Origin: JBPOFY01 sp049889815
GTDB lineage: Bacteria > Verrucomicrobiota > Verrucomicrobiia > Opitutales > Coraliomargaritaceae
Length of the DNA stretch: 64,000 bases
Reading direction: 5' to 3'
NCBI GenBank assembly: GCA_049889815.1
Contig: JBMHCR010000007.1
Location: forward strand, 124,001 to 188,000
The translations under genes and the position numbers were made by a program. The notes under the pieces were generated by a model. That model ran no database searches. It saw only the letters and a list, made by a program, of their open reading frames with translations, and was not told the DNA's origin. Positions 35,045 to 43,686 of the stretch are shown piece after piece; position 1 is the first letter of the stretch, and each line of letters begins with the position of its first letter.

Positions 35045-36313
35045 ATGTTGAAAGTATACGATAAAACCTGCCTGAAAGGTATCCTGTTCATTTGCGCATT
35101 CGCATTTACATCCAGTCTGGTTGTGGCTCAGAAAAAAGAAGAGCCAGTAGATTTAAGTATACTGAGGGAGCGCGACCAAATCGCTCGAACAATGGATCAA
35201 TCTGCACGTATTAAACTGCTCAAGATTGAAGCAGTGATCGAGAAAGCCACGTCCGATGTCCAAAGTGCTCAATACCAAATTAACACCAAGCCCACGCCAA
35301 TGCGGGGTCCAGACGAGGTTAAACAAATTGTAAAAAATGGCGAAACGCTCCTCGCAAAAGCCAGTGCGGAATTGGACCAAGGCCAGCGTAAACTCGTAGC
35401 GTTTCTCAGCGAAGCGAAACAAACTGTTCAAAAAGAACAGGCAGCAGCTTCAAAGAGGTTTAGCTTTGCGCTCGAGAGCGCATCCTATGACGCAGCACTG
35501 GGATCTTCGATGAGCACTCTGCTCAATTCGGCGCGTAATCGTGGCTACAAGGTCTTATTTGACACAGGTTTTCTTACGACCGACGCAGCGACCACCGCAT
35601 TCAAAGCCGACGCACGGAACGCTACATACGACAAGTTAGTCGCCGTAGATGGCGTGAACTTTACCGTCAATCTAGCCCTAGAGCTTCAATTGGGCGAAGA
35701 CGGTAAATTCTCTTTTGAAAACTCCGAAAGCTTTGGACAGGAGAAACTGGCACTCCTTGCAATTGAGGTCCTCCAAGCAGACGATTCGAACGGACATCTA
35801 GTCTTAAAGCTAGTTGATGTTTCCGATTTCCGCGTCATCGATTTAGTAGTCACCAAAATAAGTAATATCCCAGAATTGATCGACGTGCCTGTCGAAACGA
35901 CTGCTGAACCAAGCGACGAAACAGAGGAAGCATCGAGAGAAATTGCCGCTGCAGAAACCTCCCTTGTGGCAGATCCGATACGACTCGCAGTGGGTGCAGA
36001 TATCACCGACAACGGTCTTTGGATCGATCGCTTGGCCACGCAAAGCTATAACTTTAAAATCGTTGCCAACACAGAGCCCTCTGTCATCCCCGCAGTCCTT
36101 TTGATGGACACTGTCCTCGAAAATACTTCAATGAAGGTCATCGACACTACCTTCGCAGATAGAGCGTATGGCTCGGAGGAACTAGAGGCTGAAGCGATCG
36201 CTGGCGCCGAACTCACGATTTCCTCAAGCGAGGAAACATTGAAACTGAGTGCAACCTCCTACAGTAACAACCGAGTGTTGGAAATCGGCACCATGCAGAT
36301 CAGTTACGAGTAA
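35045..36313 (+). CDS. Exported protein of unknown function
   Basis: 422 aa; I do not recognise a family. A signal peptide is present (TCLKGILFICAFAFTSSLVV, then AQKKEEP). Residues about 30-145 are a long helical, probably coiled-coil region (IEKATSDVQSAQYQ; NGETLLAKASAELDQGQRKL; SEAKQTVQKEQAAASKRF). Residues about 175-280 alternate hydrophobic and polar residues like a beta-rich domain (YDKLVAVDGVNFTVNLALEL; HLVLKLVDVSDFRVIDLVVT). An acidic linker (TTAEPSDETEEASREI) leads to a C-terminal beta-rich domain. It stands alone, 47 bases before moaC. The tandem of coil plus beta-domains would fit an envelope structural protein, but nothing fixes that. Confidence 0.7.
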   Translation: MLKVYDKTCLKGILFICAFAFTSSLVVAQKKEEPVDLSILRERDQIARTMDQSARIKLLKIEAVIEKATSDVQSAQYQINTKPTPMRGPDEVKQIVKNGETLLAKASAELDQGQRKLVAFLSEAKQTVQKEQAAASKRFSFALESASYDAALGSSMSTLLNSARNRGYKVLFDTGFLTTDAATTAFKADARNATYDKLVAVDGVNFTVNLALELQLGEDGKFSFENSESFGQEKLALLAIEVLQADDSNGHLVLKLVDVSDFRVIDLVVTKISNIPELIDVPVETTAEPSDETEEASREIAAAETSLVADPIRLAVGADITDNGLWIDRLATQSYNFKIVANTEPSVIPAVLLMDTVLENTSMKVIDTTFADRAYGSEELEAEAIAGAELTISSSEETLKLSATSYSNNRVLEIGTMQISYE

Positions 36314-36360
36314 GATTCAGTTGCCAGCGTGGGAAATCTGCGCAAGCATCCGCGCGGAGC

Positions 36361-36831
36361 ATGGATTTTACGCACATTGATAAGGATCAACGTCCTACCA
36401 TGGTCGATGTCTCAGAAAAAGACACGACCGAGCGCATCGCAATTGCCGAGAGCTTTGTCTTTCTGGGCCTGGAAATAATGGCCGCCTTCGCCGATGCTGG
36501 TTGGCGCTCGAAAAAAGGTCCCATTATCGACACCGCAATCATCGCCGGTACGATGGCAGCAAAAAAGACTTCCGAGCTGATCCCCTTCTGTCACCCTCTC
36601 AATCTCAAGTCGGTTAAGATCAAAATCGAACCGGTGGACGAGGCTCGACTGCGTATTGAAGCGCGCGTCAAAGTGCTGGACCAAACGGGCGTGGAAATGG
36701 AAGCACTCACAGCCGTTAGTGGTGCCGCATTGACGATTTACGACATGTGCAAAGCCGCATCCAAAGACATCGTTATCGAATCCACACGTCTGGTCAGCAA
36801 GACTGGCGGAAAGTCTGATTTCGCGCGCTGA
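36361..36831 (+). CDS. moaC: Cyclic pyranopterin monophosphate synthase MoaC
   Basis: Carries out the second step of molybdopterin synthesis, forming cyclic pyranopterin monophosphate. The 156-aa protein has the active-site motifs KTSELIPFCHPLNLKSVKI and GVEMEALTAVSGAALTIYDM, followed by CKAASKDIVIESTRLVSKTGG. The TGATG junction couples it to mobA. moaA, which makes its substrate, is not in the window. Confidence 0.96.
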   Translation: MDFTHIDKDQRPTMVDVSEKDTTERIAIAESFVFLGLEIMAAFADAGWRSKKGPIIDTAIIAGTMAAKKTSELIPFCHPLNLKSVKIKIEPVDEARLRIEARVKVLDQTGVEMEALTAVSGAALTIYDMCKAASKDIVIESTRLVSKTGGKSDFAR

Positions 36832-37421
36832 TGAAAACACCAATCAACGGCCTCGTCCTAGTGGGCGGCAAAAGCGAGCGCATGGGTAAAAATAAGGCCC
36901 TACTCAAGTATGGCTCTGAAGGCACCCAACTGGAACGCACGACTCGTTTGCTCAATACAGTTTGCAAGCATGTCTACGTTTCCAAGCGCGCGGAACAAAG
37001 CTTCCCCTGCCCAGAATCAGCTGAGCCGATCTTCGATTCGGTAGATTCCATCAAAGGCCCTTTATGCGGCATCTTATCGGCAATGGTAGCGCATCCCGAA
37101 GCGCACTGGCTTGTCCTCGCTTGCGATCTGCCCTACCTACAACAAGCCACCCTCGAAAAGTTAATCCGCGAGTTTCGATCCGTTGCCCCACAATTAACCG
37201 CTTATCAAAGCACGCACGATGAATTACCAGAACCTCTCTGCGCCATCTACCCCAGCGGTGTCGATGCCGAGCTCTTCCAACTCGCCCGAGAAATCGGCAG
37301 AAGTTGTCCACGGAAGTTACTCATCCTAAAAGAAGCCCGCTTAGTCCAACAAGACGACCCACGCAGTTTAGACAATATCAACACTGCCGAAGAATACACG
37401 AAGGCAATCAAATCACTTTAA
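36831..37421 (+). CDS. mobA: Molybdenum cofactor guanylyltransferase (MobA-like)
   Basis: 196 aa. Attaches a nucleotide to molybdopterin. The N-terminus has the nucleotidyltransferase signature LVLVGGKSERMGKNKALL. Further features are KGPLCGILSAM and LVLACDLPYL with the metal-binding aspartate, and PEPLCAIYPSG. Overlaps moaC by one base, and moaD follows after five bases. Similar proteins can also make CMP-type cofactors; GMP is the default assumption. Confidence 0.9.
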   Translation: MKTPINGLVLVGGKSERMGKNKALLKYGSEGTQLERTTRLLNTVCKHVYVSKRAEQSFPCPESAEPIFDSVDSIKGPLCGILSAMVAHPEAHWLVLACDLPYLQQATLEKLIREFRSVAPQLTAYQSTHDELPEPLCAIYPSGVDAELFQLAREIGRSCPRKLLILKEARLVQQDDPRSLDNINTAEEYTKAIKSL

Positions 37422-37426
37422 TTCAG

Positions 37427-37666
37427 ATGCAGATTCAGATTCTATATTTCGCACAGCTTGCCGACCTTGCGGGCAAAACCGAAGAAACCATTGAACTCTC
37501 CGATCCAAGTCCGTCGGCACTCTACACTAAGCTCAAATGCGCGCATAATTTTCCCCACGAATTCAAACAGCTTCAGGTAGCCATCAATCACGAGCTCTCA
37601 TCGCACGATAGAGCGCTACGAGATGGCGACAGCATTGCATTTCTACCACCAATGGCCGGTGGTTGA
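37427..37666 (+). CDS. moaD: Molybdopterin synthase sulfur-carrier subunit MoaD
   Basis: 79 aa from the ATG at 37427; ends in the diagnostic Gly-Gly (PPMAGG), which is thiocarboxylated to donate sulfur to the cofactor. ILYFAQLADLAGKTEETIEL and RALRDGDSIAFLPP match the ubiquitin-like fold. It is five bases downstream of mobA. The partner moaE is absent here. The ThiF/MoeB-rhodanese protein at 61.4 kb is a candidate activator. Confidence 0.93.
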   Translation: MQIQILYFAQLADLAGKTEETIELSDPSPSALYTKLKCAHNFPHEFKQLQVAINHELSSHDRALRDGDSIAFLPPMAGG

Positions 37667-37705
37667 GATCATAACGCATCAATTCGATTTCACTTTGCTA
37701 GGTGT

Positions 37706-37789
37706 GTCTCGCTGAGACCGCCGTTTGCCTGGGAGCCCAATCAAACCTTCGAGCCCACTCCCAGGTATGAACTCAAACGCGCGACGGTC
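37706..37789. other. Strongly structured element between convergent moaD and galE
   Basis: GACCG (37716-37720) pairs with CGGTC (37785-37789), CGTTTG (37722-37727) with CAAACG (37774-37779), and CCTGGGAG (37728-37735) with CTCCCAGG (37758-37765), forming one long stem with small bulges. A competing hairpin (GTCTC-GCT-GAGAC, 37706-37718) overlaps its 5' arm. There is no T-run. It may be a processing or bidirectional termination structure, or a small RNA. Confidence 0.4.
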
Positions 37790-37834
37790 ACCTCTGTGCG
37801 TCGACCCTATCCGAATCTGTCGAAATGAAGACCT

Positions 37835-38815
37835 CTAATCTTCGTAGCCCTTGGGATTAGCGACGTGCCATTCCCAAGCAGCTGCAACGATGGACTTCAA
37901 ATCCGGATACTGTGGTTTCCAACCGAGCTCATTAACAATCTTATCGCTGGCGGCGATAAGAGTCGCAGGATCACCAGCACGGCGTGGTTTCACATCCGCA
38001 GGGATTGGATGACCAGTCACTTCGCGAGCGGTCTCGATCACTTCCTTGACGGAGTAGCCCTGGCCGTTACCAAGGTTATAGACCTTATTCTCATTTTCAA
38101 TCGCATCGAGCGCCAGAATGTGCGCCTGCGCGAGGTCAATCACGTGGATGTAATCGCGGACACAAGTGCCATCCGGTGTATCGTAATCATCACCGAACAT
38201 GTAAATCTTCTCGCGCTTACCGAGTGCTACTTGAAGTACCAAAGGAATGAGGTGCAGCTCGGGTGTGTGGTCTTCACCGCGCTCTTCACTCGCTCCCGCA
38301 GCATTGAAGTAGCGCAAACAGGCGTAATTGAAGAACGGATAGATCTTCGACATCCAGTGGAGGTAGCGCTCGATGATGAATTTCGACTCGCCGTATGGGC
38401 TACCGGGAACGATACGCTCGTCTTCTGCAATCGGCACACGCTCAGGATCATCGAAGAGGTTCGCGGTCGACGAGAGGATAAAACGCCCTACTTCAAATTC
38501 GACAGCACACTTGAGCAAATTGAGACCATTGATGGCATTATCGCCTAAATAGATCCACGGATTCTCCATCGACTCACCAACGAGCGATTTAGCGGCAAAG
38601 TGCATAATCGCTTCTGGCTCGAAACGTCCCATGGCCGCGCGAATTTCTTCCAGATTGGAAAGATCGCCGACGACCAACTCAGCAGACGAATGCACTGCGG
38701 CTTTATGGCCGAGCGACAGGTTATCAAAAACCATCACTTTGTGACCCGCGAGGATCAGTTGTTCAACGGCTACACTACCGATATAACCGGCACCTCCTGT
38801 TACGAATACTTTCAT
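37835..38815 (-). CDS. galE: UDP-glucose 4-epimerase
   Basis: 326 aa from the ATG at 38815 (MKVFVTGGAGYIG); the upstream open frame is antisense to galT. Interconverts UDP-galactose and UDP-glucose with bound NAD. The Rossmann motif GGAGYIG, the catalytic triad region (STANLF and SPYGESKF, with the Tyr-x-x-x-Lys pair) and LRYFNAAGA are all present, as is YIHVIDLAQAHILAL. Lies four bases downstream of galT in a two-gene Leloir unit. Confidence 0.95.
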   Translation of the reverse strand: MKVFVTGGAGYIGSVAVEQLILAGHKVMVFDNLSLGHKAAVHSSAELVVGDLSNLEEIRAAMGRFEPEAIMHFAAKSLVGESMENPWIYLGDNAINGLNLLKCAVEFEVGRFILSSTANLFDDPERVPIAEDERIVPGSPYGESKFIIERYLHWMSKIYPFFNYACLRYFNAAGASEERGEDHTPELHLIPLVLQVALGKREKIYMFGDDYDTPDGTCVRDYIHVIDLAQAHILALDAIENENKVYNLGNGQGYSVKEVIETAREVTGHPIPADVKPRRAGDPATLIAASDKIVNELGWKPQYPDLKSIVAAAWEWHVANPKGYED

Positions 38816-38819
38816 AGTC

Positions 38820-39863
38820 TTATTGTTGGGTGTAATGAATTTCAGAAAGCGCCGAAAGACGCTCCGCTGCTTGTTCGGCTGTAAGGTCTCGCTGAGCGTT
38901 GGCAAGCATTTCGTAGCCGACCATAAACTTCTTGACCGTGGCTGAACGTAAAAGCGGCGGATAAAAATGCGCGTGTAACTGCCAGTGCTCGTAATTCCCT
39001 TGTCCAAATGGCGCGCCATGCCAGCCCATCGAATACGGAAATGAGCACTCAAACAGATTATCATAACGTGTGAGCATCCGTTTCAGAATCTCGGCAAGAC
39101 TGTCTCGCCGTAAATCAGTCAAATCGGTGATGCGTTTCACCGGGAAGCGCGGTAGCAGCAAGGTCTCGAACGGCCAAGTCGCCCAATACGGAACTACGAC
39201 CAGCCAATCGTCGTTCAGGCATACGATGCGTTCATTCTTCTCGACCTCAGTCTTCGCGTAATCGAGCAACATCCGACTGCCGTTCTTTGCAAGATACGCG
39301 GCTTGATTTGCATTCTCTGCACATGCCTCATTGGGCAAATAATCGCTCGCCCAGATTTGACCGTGTGGATGCGGATTCGAGCAACCCATCGCTGCGCCCT
39401 TATTCTCAAAAATCTGCACCCAACGATAGGTCGCACCGAGCTCTTGCGCCTGCTCTGACCAAACATCTACCACTTGTCGAATCGCAACGACCTCCATTTC
39501 TGGGAGGCTGAGATCATGGCGTGGCGAGAAACAGATCACGCGGCACTCGCCAGAGGCCGACTCTTTTAGAAAAAGATCGTCGACCGCCTGAGTCGGTTCG
39601 CTGCTGGGATCCTCGGCGTGTAGCAGAGCAGCAAAATCATTCTCAAACACATAAGAACCCTTATAATCTGGATTGCGCTCGCCGTTTACTCGTAGATTTC
39701 CCGGGCACAGATAGCAATCTGAGTCATACTCCGGTTTCTTCTCGTGCGAGACCGTTTCTTGAGCACCCTGCCATGGACGAAGCGCTCGGTGCGGAGACAC
39801 TAAGATCCACTCTCCTTTGAGAGGATTGTAGCGGCGATGAGGTTTGGTTTCGGGTGAAGGCAT
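38820..39863 (-). CDS. galT: Galactose-1-phosphate uridylyltransferase
   Basis: 347 aa. Transfers UMP from UDP-glucose to galactose 1-phosphate in the Leloir pathway. The catalytic His-Pro-His is in GCSNPHPHGQIWASD. A zinc-site Cys pair is visible in CYLCPGN, and the N-terminus RRYNPLKGEWILVSPHRALR is characteristic. galE follows in the same transcript. Galactokinase is not in the window. Confidence 0.96.
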   Translation of the reverse strand: MPSPETKPHRRYNPLKGEWILVSPHRALRPWQGAQETVSHEKKPEYDSDCYLCPGNLRVNGERNPDYKGSYVFENDFAALLHAEDPSSEPTQAVDDLFLKESASGECRVICFSPRHDLSLPEMEVVAIRQVVDVWSEQAQELGATYRWVQIFENKGAAMGCSNPHPHGQIWASDYLPNEACAENANQAAYLAKNGSRMLLDYAKTEVEKNERIVCLNDDWLVVVPYWATWPFETLLLPRFPVKRITDLTDLRRDSLAEILKRMLTRYDNLFECSFPYSMGWHGAPFGQGNYEHWQLHAHFYPPLLRSATVKKFMVGYEMLANAQRDLTAEQAAERLSALSEIHYTQQ

Positions 39864-40060
39864 ATCATGATAAGCTAGTCTGACCTCTCTAGAACGTCCA
39901 TAAAGAACTGTTTCAAACTATCCCAAGGCCTGAAATCTTCTGTATGGCAGCAACTTTTATTTTAGGCACATCCCCAAAGAACCACCTAGCGGCTTGTAAG
40001 TCTCCACCTGCTTCCCCTATTGTTTGGATGGTCCATTTGATTTTCAACAGACGCTATTTG

Positions 40061-41032
40061 ATGACAGACACCTCCACTTCCGTTTCCGACACCCTTCAGT
40101 CTATACGCGCCGCCGTTTCACAGGTGGTGGTTGGACAAGAGCAACTGGTAGATCGCTTGCTGCTCGCCCTGCTTTGCAATGGCCATGTGCTTCTTGAAGG
40201 CGTGCCAGGCGTCGCCAAGACGCTCACTGTCAATAGCCTCGCCAAGGCAATCCACGCTCAGTTCAGCCGCATCCAATTCACCCCCGACCTGCTGCCTGGT
40301 GACCTTACTGGAACTCTGGTATATGACCCACGCGACCACAGCTTCACCGCAGAGAAAGGTCCTATTTTCGCCAATCTGCTCCTCGCCGACGAAGTCAATC
40401 GTGCACCTGCCAAAGTGCAAAGTGCGCTCCTCGAAGCGATGCAAGAAAAGCAGGTCACACTCGGTAAAGAAACTTACGACCTCCCTCAACCCTTCCTCGT
40501 TCTAGCAACTCAAAACCCTATTGAACAAGAAGGCACCTACGCGCTACCGGAAGCCCAGGTAGACCGCTTTATGTTCAAACTCAAGGTTGGCTATCCGACC
40601 ATGGATCAGGAACTGTTAGTCATGCAGCGGATGGCGAATACGAGCGCGCTACGAGAGATCGACGCTGTTCTCACCATCGAAAAACTCATGGCAATGCGCG
40701 AGCAATTGGAAGCCGTCAATATCGACGAAAAAATAGAGCGCTACATTCTCCGTATTGTCGATGCGACACGCTCACCCAAAACCTACAATTTAGATATCGA
40801 TCGCTACCTCCGCTTTGGCGCTTCACCTCGCGCATCCATCTACCTGTCACTCGCTGCACGAGGCTATGCACTCATGGACGGGCGCGATTATACCACACCG
40901 CAGGATATCAAAGACATCGCACACGACATCCTTCGCCACCGCATGGCAATTTCATATCGCGCAGAAGCTGAGTCGATCACACCGGACGACTTATTGGACA
41001 AGGTTCTGTCAAACGTCCCTATTACTGAATAA
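40061..41032 (+). CDS. MoxR-family AAA+ ATPase
   Basis: 323 aa from the ATG at 40061 (MTDTSTSVSDTLQ); the frame is open from 39944, but that part has no family match. Walker A is GVPGVAKT, Walker B LLADEVNRAPAKVQSALLEA, and the sensor regions are VLATQNPIEQEGTYALPEAQ and RASIYLSLAARGYALM, which place it in the MoxR class. MoxR ATPases work as chaperones for VWA-domain proteins encoded beside them. Here a DUF58 protein and Bat proteins follow. The operon starts at this gene and runs to 48248. Confidence 0.93.
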   Translation: MTDTSTSVSDTLQSIRAAVSQVVVGQEQLVDRLLLALLCNGHVLLEGVPGVAKTLTVNSLAKAIHAQFSRIQFTPDLLPGDLTGTLVYDPRDHSFTAEKGPIFANLLLADEVNRAPAKVQSALLEAMQEKQVTLGKETYDLPQPFLVLATQNPIEQEGTYALPEAQVDRFMFKLKVGYPTMDQELLVMQRMANTSALREIDAVLTIEKLMAMREQLEAVNIDEKIERYILRIVDATRSPKTYNLDIDRYLRFGASPRASIYLSLAARGYALMDGRDYTTPQDIKDIAHDILRHRMAISYRAEAESITPDDLLDKVLSNVPITE

Positions 41033-41043
41033 GCATCCCCGTC

Positions 41044-41913
41044 ATGCTTGATGAACTCGATCAGCGCCTGAACTTGCTCGAACTGAAGTGCCGTCGACCC
41101 GTCGAACACTTACTCGCTGGCGAATATCGCTCAGTCTTTCGTGGGCGTGGTATCGAGTTTGAAGACGTCCGTCCCTATCAACCGGGTGACAATGTCCGCA
41201 CCATGGACTGGAAAGTCACTGCCCGCACCGGCGAGCCTTACATCAAGCGCTATATTGAAGAGCGTGAGCAGTTTTTCTATCTGCTAGTTGATGTATCCGC
41301 CTCAATGCGGCATGGCACACATGGGCGGAAAGCTGCGACGGTCACCGAAGTCTGTTCGCTGCTTACCATGGCAGCAATTAAAAATCAAGATCGAGTCGGC
41401 TTGATCTTATTCAGCGATGAGATTGAGCAAATCGTCCCTGCCGCCAAAGGTCGCAGCCACGCGCTGCGTATCATGGATGAGCTCATCAACTTTCAACCTA
41501 GAAAAACAGGCACCGATTTCGTCGAAACACTTGGTCGTTTTAGTCATCTAGTACGTAAACATTCTGTTCTCTTTGTAGTCTCCGATTTCCTTTGCGACGA
41601 ATACGCAAAGGAGGTGCAGCACTTAGCGTTCCGCCATGACGTGAACGCCATCCACATCAGCGACAATCAAATCGAAGCACTCGGAGCAACAGGCCTCGTT
41701 CGCATGCAGGATTCTGAATCTGGCGAACAGACCGTAATCGATCTAAAATCCGGAGCACATGCCAATGAGGGCCACCGCGCTAAGCTACGCCAACAGATGC
41801 AGGAATCAGGCGTCAACCTCCTAGACTTGGAAGTCGGCGGGGATTGTGTCGACGCCCTCGCAGGCTTTTTCCACCAACGCCAGCGTCAGGTAATCAACGA
41901 GACCGGAGGTTAA
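41044..41913 (+). CDS. DUF58 protein (VWA-like)
   Basis: 289 aa with the DUF58 core FRGRGIEFEDVRPYQPGDNV followed by TMDWKVTARTGEPYIKRYIE, and a degenerate VWA fold (FFYLLVDVSASMRHGTHGRK) that retains Asp-x-Ser-x-Ser for metal binding. No membrane span or signal peptide is present. It follows moxR by 11 bases and precedes the next gene by one base. MoxR/DUF58 pairs are standard in Bat operons; the pair probably prepares or inserts the membrane VWA proteins. Confidence 0.9.
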   Translation: MLDELDQRLNLLELKCRRPVEHLLAGEYRSVFRGRGIEFEDVRPYQPGDNVRTMDWKVTARTGEPYIKRYIEEREQFFYLLVDVSASMRHGTHGRKAATVTEVCSLLTMAAIKNQDRVGLILFSDEIEQIVPAAKGRSHALRIMDELINFQPRKTGTDFVETLGRFSHLVRKHSVLFVVSDFLCDEYAKEVQHLAFRHDVNAIHISDNQIEALGATGLVRMQDSESGEQTVIDLKSGAHANEGHRAKLRQQMQESGVNLLDLEVGGDCVDALAGFFHQRQRQVINETGG

Positions 41914-41914
41914 G

Positions 41915-42670
41915 ATGCTGCGACCAATGAGAACATTTATTGTCGAAGCACTTCTCCTCTCCTGGTTTGCACATGCCACTGCTTCAGACTTCAAGGTCTG
42001 GCTCGAACCAAAAAACTGCCTACCGGGCGACCTTGTGCAAATTCATGCTGGGCTGAACAGCTCTAAACTCGCAGAGATCGATCTCCATCTCCCAAAACAT
42101 ACATCGCTACACTTCGTAGATAAACAAAGACTGCCGGTAGAATATGCTGCAGGCACTTACACACAAAAAAGTATTTGGTCTCTCCAAGCCACAACATCAG
42201 GCACGATCGAGCTAAGCGATATTGTCGCCGTTATAAGCCAAGCAGGTAAAAAAACCGAACACACCATCGATCCACTCACGCTGGAAGTCGCTTCATACGA
42301 ATCAATCGACGACTCCAAGCCCCTGTCACTCCCTCAACCTGACAAGGCAGCCGACACCAACAGTAGTTGGATGATTGGCTTGGTCCTAGGTCTGGTATCC
42401 GTCACAGCGATCAACATTCTTTTAAAACTACGCTCCCAAAGCACCAGCCGTGATACCCAAGCCTCGGCAAACCCTACACTGAAGGATTTGATCGAAGCTC
42501 TTGAGAGCCGCGATGTTCCAACAGCAGTGATCGAAGCGATCCTCAACGACAGCTCGGTTCATCTATCCTCTGAAGCTCGAACCGCACTTGAACGCGCCGC
42601 CTACGGAAAGCCACAGACAGATGCGGCAAGCACGCTACTGACTGCACTCAGAAAGGACTCGAACTCGTGA
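41915..42670 (+). CDS. Membrane-anchored Bat-operon protein of unknown function
   Basis: 251 aa with a signal peptide or anchor (MRTFIVEALLLSWFAHATAS), a periplasmic beta-rich domain (KVWLEPKNCLPGDLVQIHAG, similar in pattern to the BatD N-terminus), one membrane span at about 148-167 (WMIGLVLGLVSVTAINILLK) and a cytoplasmic helical tail (TLKDLIEALESRDVPTAVIE). The position matches the DUF4381-like gene often found between DUF58 and BatA. Its stop overlaps the GTG start of batA. Function is not known. Confidence 0.75.
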   Translation: MLRPMRTFIVEALLLSWFAHATASDFKVWLEPKNCLPGDLVQIHAGLNSSKLAEIDLHLPKHTSLHFVDKQRLPVEYAAGTYTQKSIWSLQATTSGTIELSDIVAVISQAGKKTEHTIDPLTLEVASYESIDDSKPLSLPQPDKAADTNSSWMIGLVLGLVSVTAINILLKLRSQSTSRDTQASANPTLKDLIEALESRDVPTAVIEAILNDSSVHLSSEARTALERAAYGKPQTDAASTLLTALRKDSNS

Positions 42671-43686
42671 GTTTTGTATACACGTGGGTGCTGTTTCTGA
42701 TTCCGTTGGTGCTGTGGCTGCTCGGTAAACAACGACAGCGCACATCCATCCCCGTGCCCTCGGTCGGCCTCTGGAGCAAAGACAGCTCAGGTAGAGAACG
42801 TTTTCTCTGGCTACCAGTTGTATTGCGCCGTGTATCCGTCATTTGCATACTCATCGCCATTGCACGCCCACAAGCAGGCACCACCTATGAAATGGAAGTC
42901 ACCGAGGGGATCGCGATCCAAATGTTAATCGATGTGTCCAGCAGTATGGATATGACGATCAAGGACTTTCGCGGCGGCAGTAGCAGCCGTATGGAAATCG
43001 CCAAGCAGCTTGTAGAGCGCTTTATCGCAGGTGACGGAGAGGAGTTGAACGGTCGCCCTCATGATCTGATTGGCCTCATCACTTTTGCTCGTTATGCAGA
43101 TACGCGCAGCCCACTCACATTCGGGCACGAAGCACTGCTCCAGATCGTCAGCAATTTGGAGATTCAGGAGCGCCCAAATGAAGACGGCACCGCCTATGGT
43201 GATGCCCTCGCAATTGCCGCTGCACGACTGCGAACTCCAGGCGCCCTCAAATACAGCAACACGAATAGTAACGAGATCAAAAGCAAAGTGATCATTCTTT
43301 TGACGGACGGTGAAAACAACTCTGGTGCGCATCTCCCGATCGAAGCCGCGGGTCTCGCGAAGGAATGGGGTTGCCGTATCTATGCAATCAGCCTCGGAGA
43401 CTCCAATCAATACACCAGCGACCCAAGTCTCACCAAGTCCTTAACTCCAGCAGAACAGATGCTCGAGCACATAAGTGTAAAGACGGGCGGCATCTTCCGA
43501 CAGGCACACGATTTCGAATCGCTTCTCTCCGTCTACGAAGAAATCGATCAACTGGAATCCTCCGAAATTTCGACGCGTAGTTTCGACCGCGTCGCCGAAT
43601 GGTTTTGGCTGCCGCTATCCTTAGCGATAGGCAGTCTCTTCCTAGCATTAACCCTTGAAGCAACTTGGTTGCGCGTCGTGCCATGA
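42667..43686 (+). CDS. BatA-like VWA-domain membrane protein
   Basis: 339 aa starting at GTG 42667, which overlaps the previous stop codon. Two N-terminal spans (VYTWVLFLIPLVLWLLG and VVLRRVSVICILIAIARP) are followed by a VWA domain with an intact metal site (DVSSSMDM, with later LTDGENNSGAHLP) and a C-terminal span (WFWLPLSLAIGSLFLALTL). This is the BatA/BatB architecture. Bat proteins help envelope integrity and, in some bacteria, aerotolerance. The batB-like gene overlaps its stop (ATGA). Confidence 0.92.
   Translation: MSFVYTWVLFLIPLVLWLLGKQRQRTSIPVPSVGLWSKDSSGRERFLWLPVVLRRVSVICILIAIARPQAGTTYEMEVTEGIAIQMLIDVSSSMDMTIKDFRGGSSSRMEIAKQLVERFIAGDGEELNGRPHDLIGLITFARYADTRSPLTFGHEALLQIVSNLEIQERPNEDGTAYGDALAIAAARLRTPGALKYSNTNSNEIKSKVIILLTDGENNSGAHLPIEAAGLAKEWGCRIYAISLGDSNQYTSDPSLTKSLTPAEQMLEHISVKTGGIFRQAHDFESLLSVYEEIDQLESSEISTRSFDRVAEWFWLPLSLAIGSLFLALTLEATWLRVVP

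Noticed and set aside
37667..37834. Possible molybdenum-cofactor riboswitch
   Set aside because: The structured element lies downstream of moaD between convergent genes, not in a 5' leader, and does not match the known motif as far as I can see.
38816..39064. N-terminal extension of galE
   Set aside because: Overlaps galT in another frame, and the Rossmann motif begins directly at the ATG at 38815.
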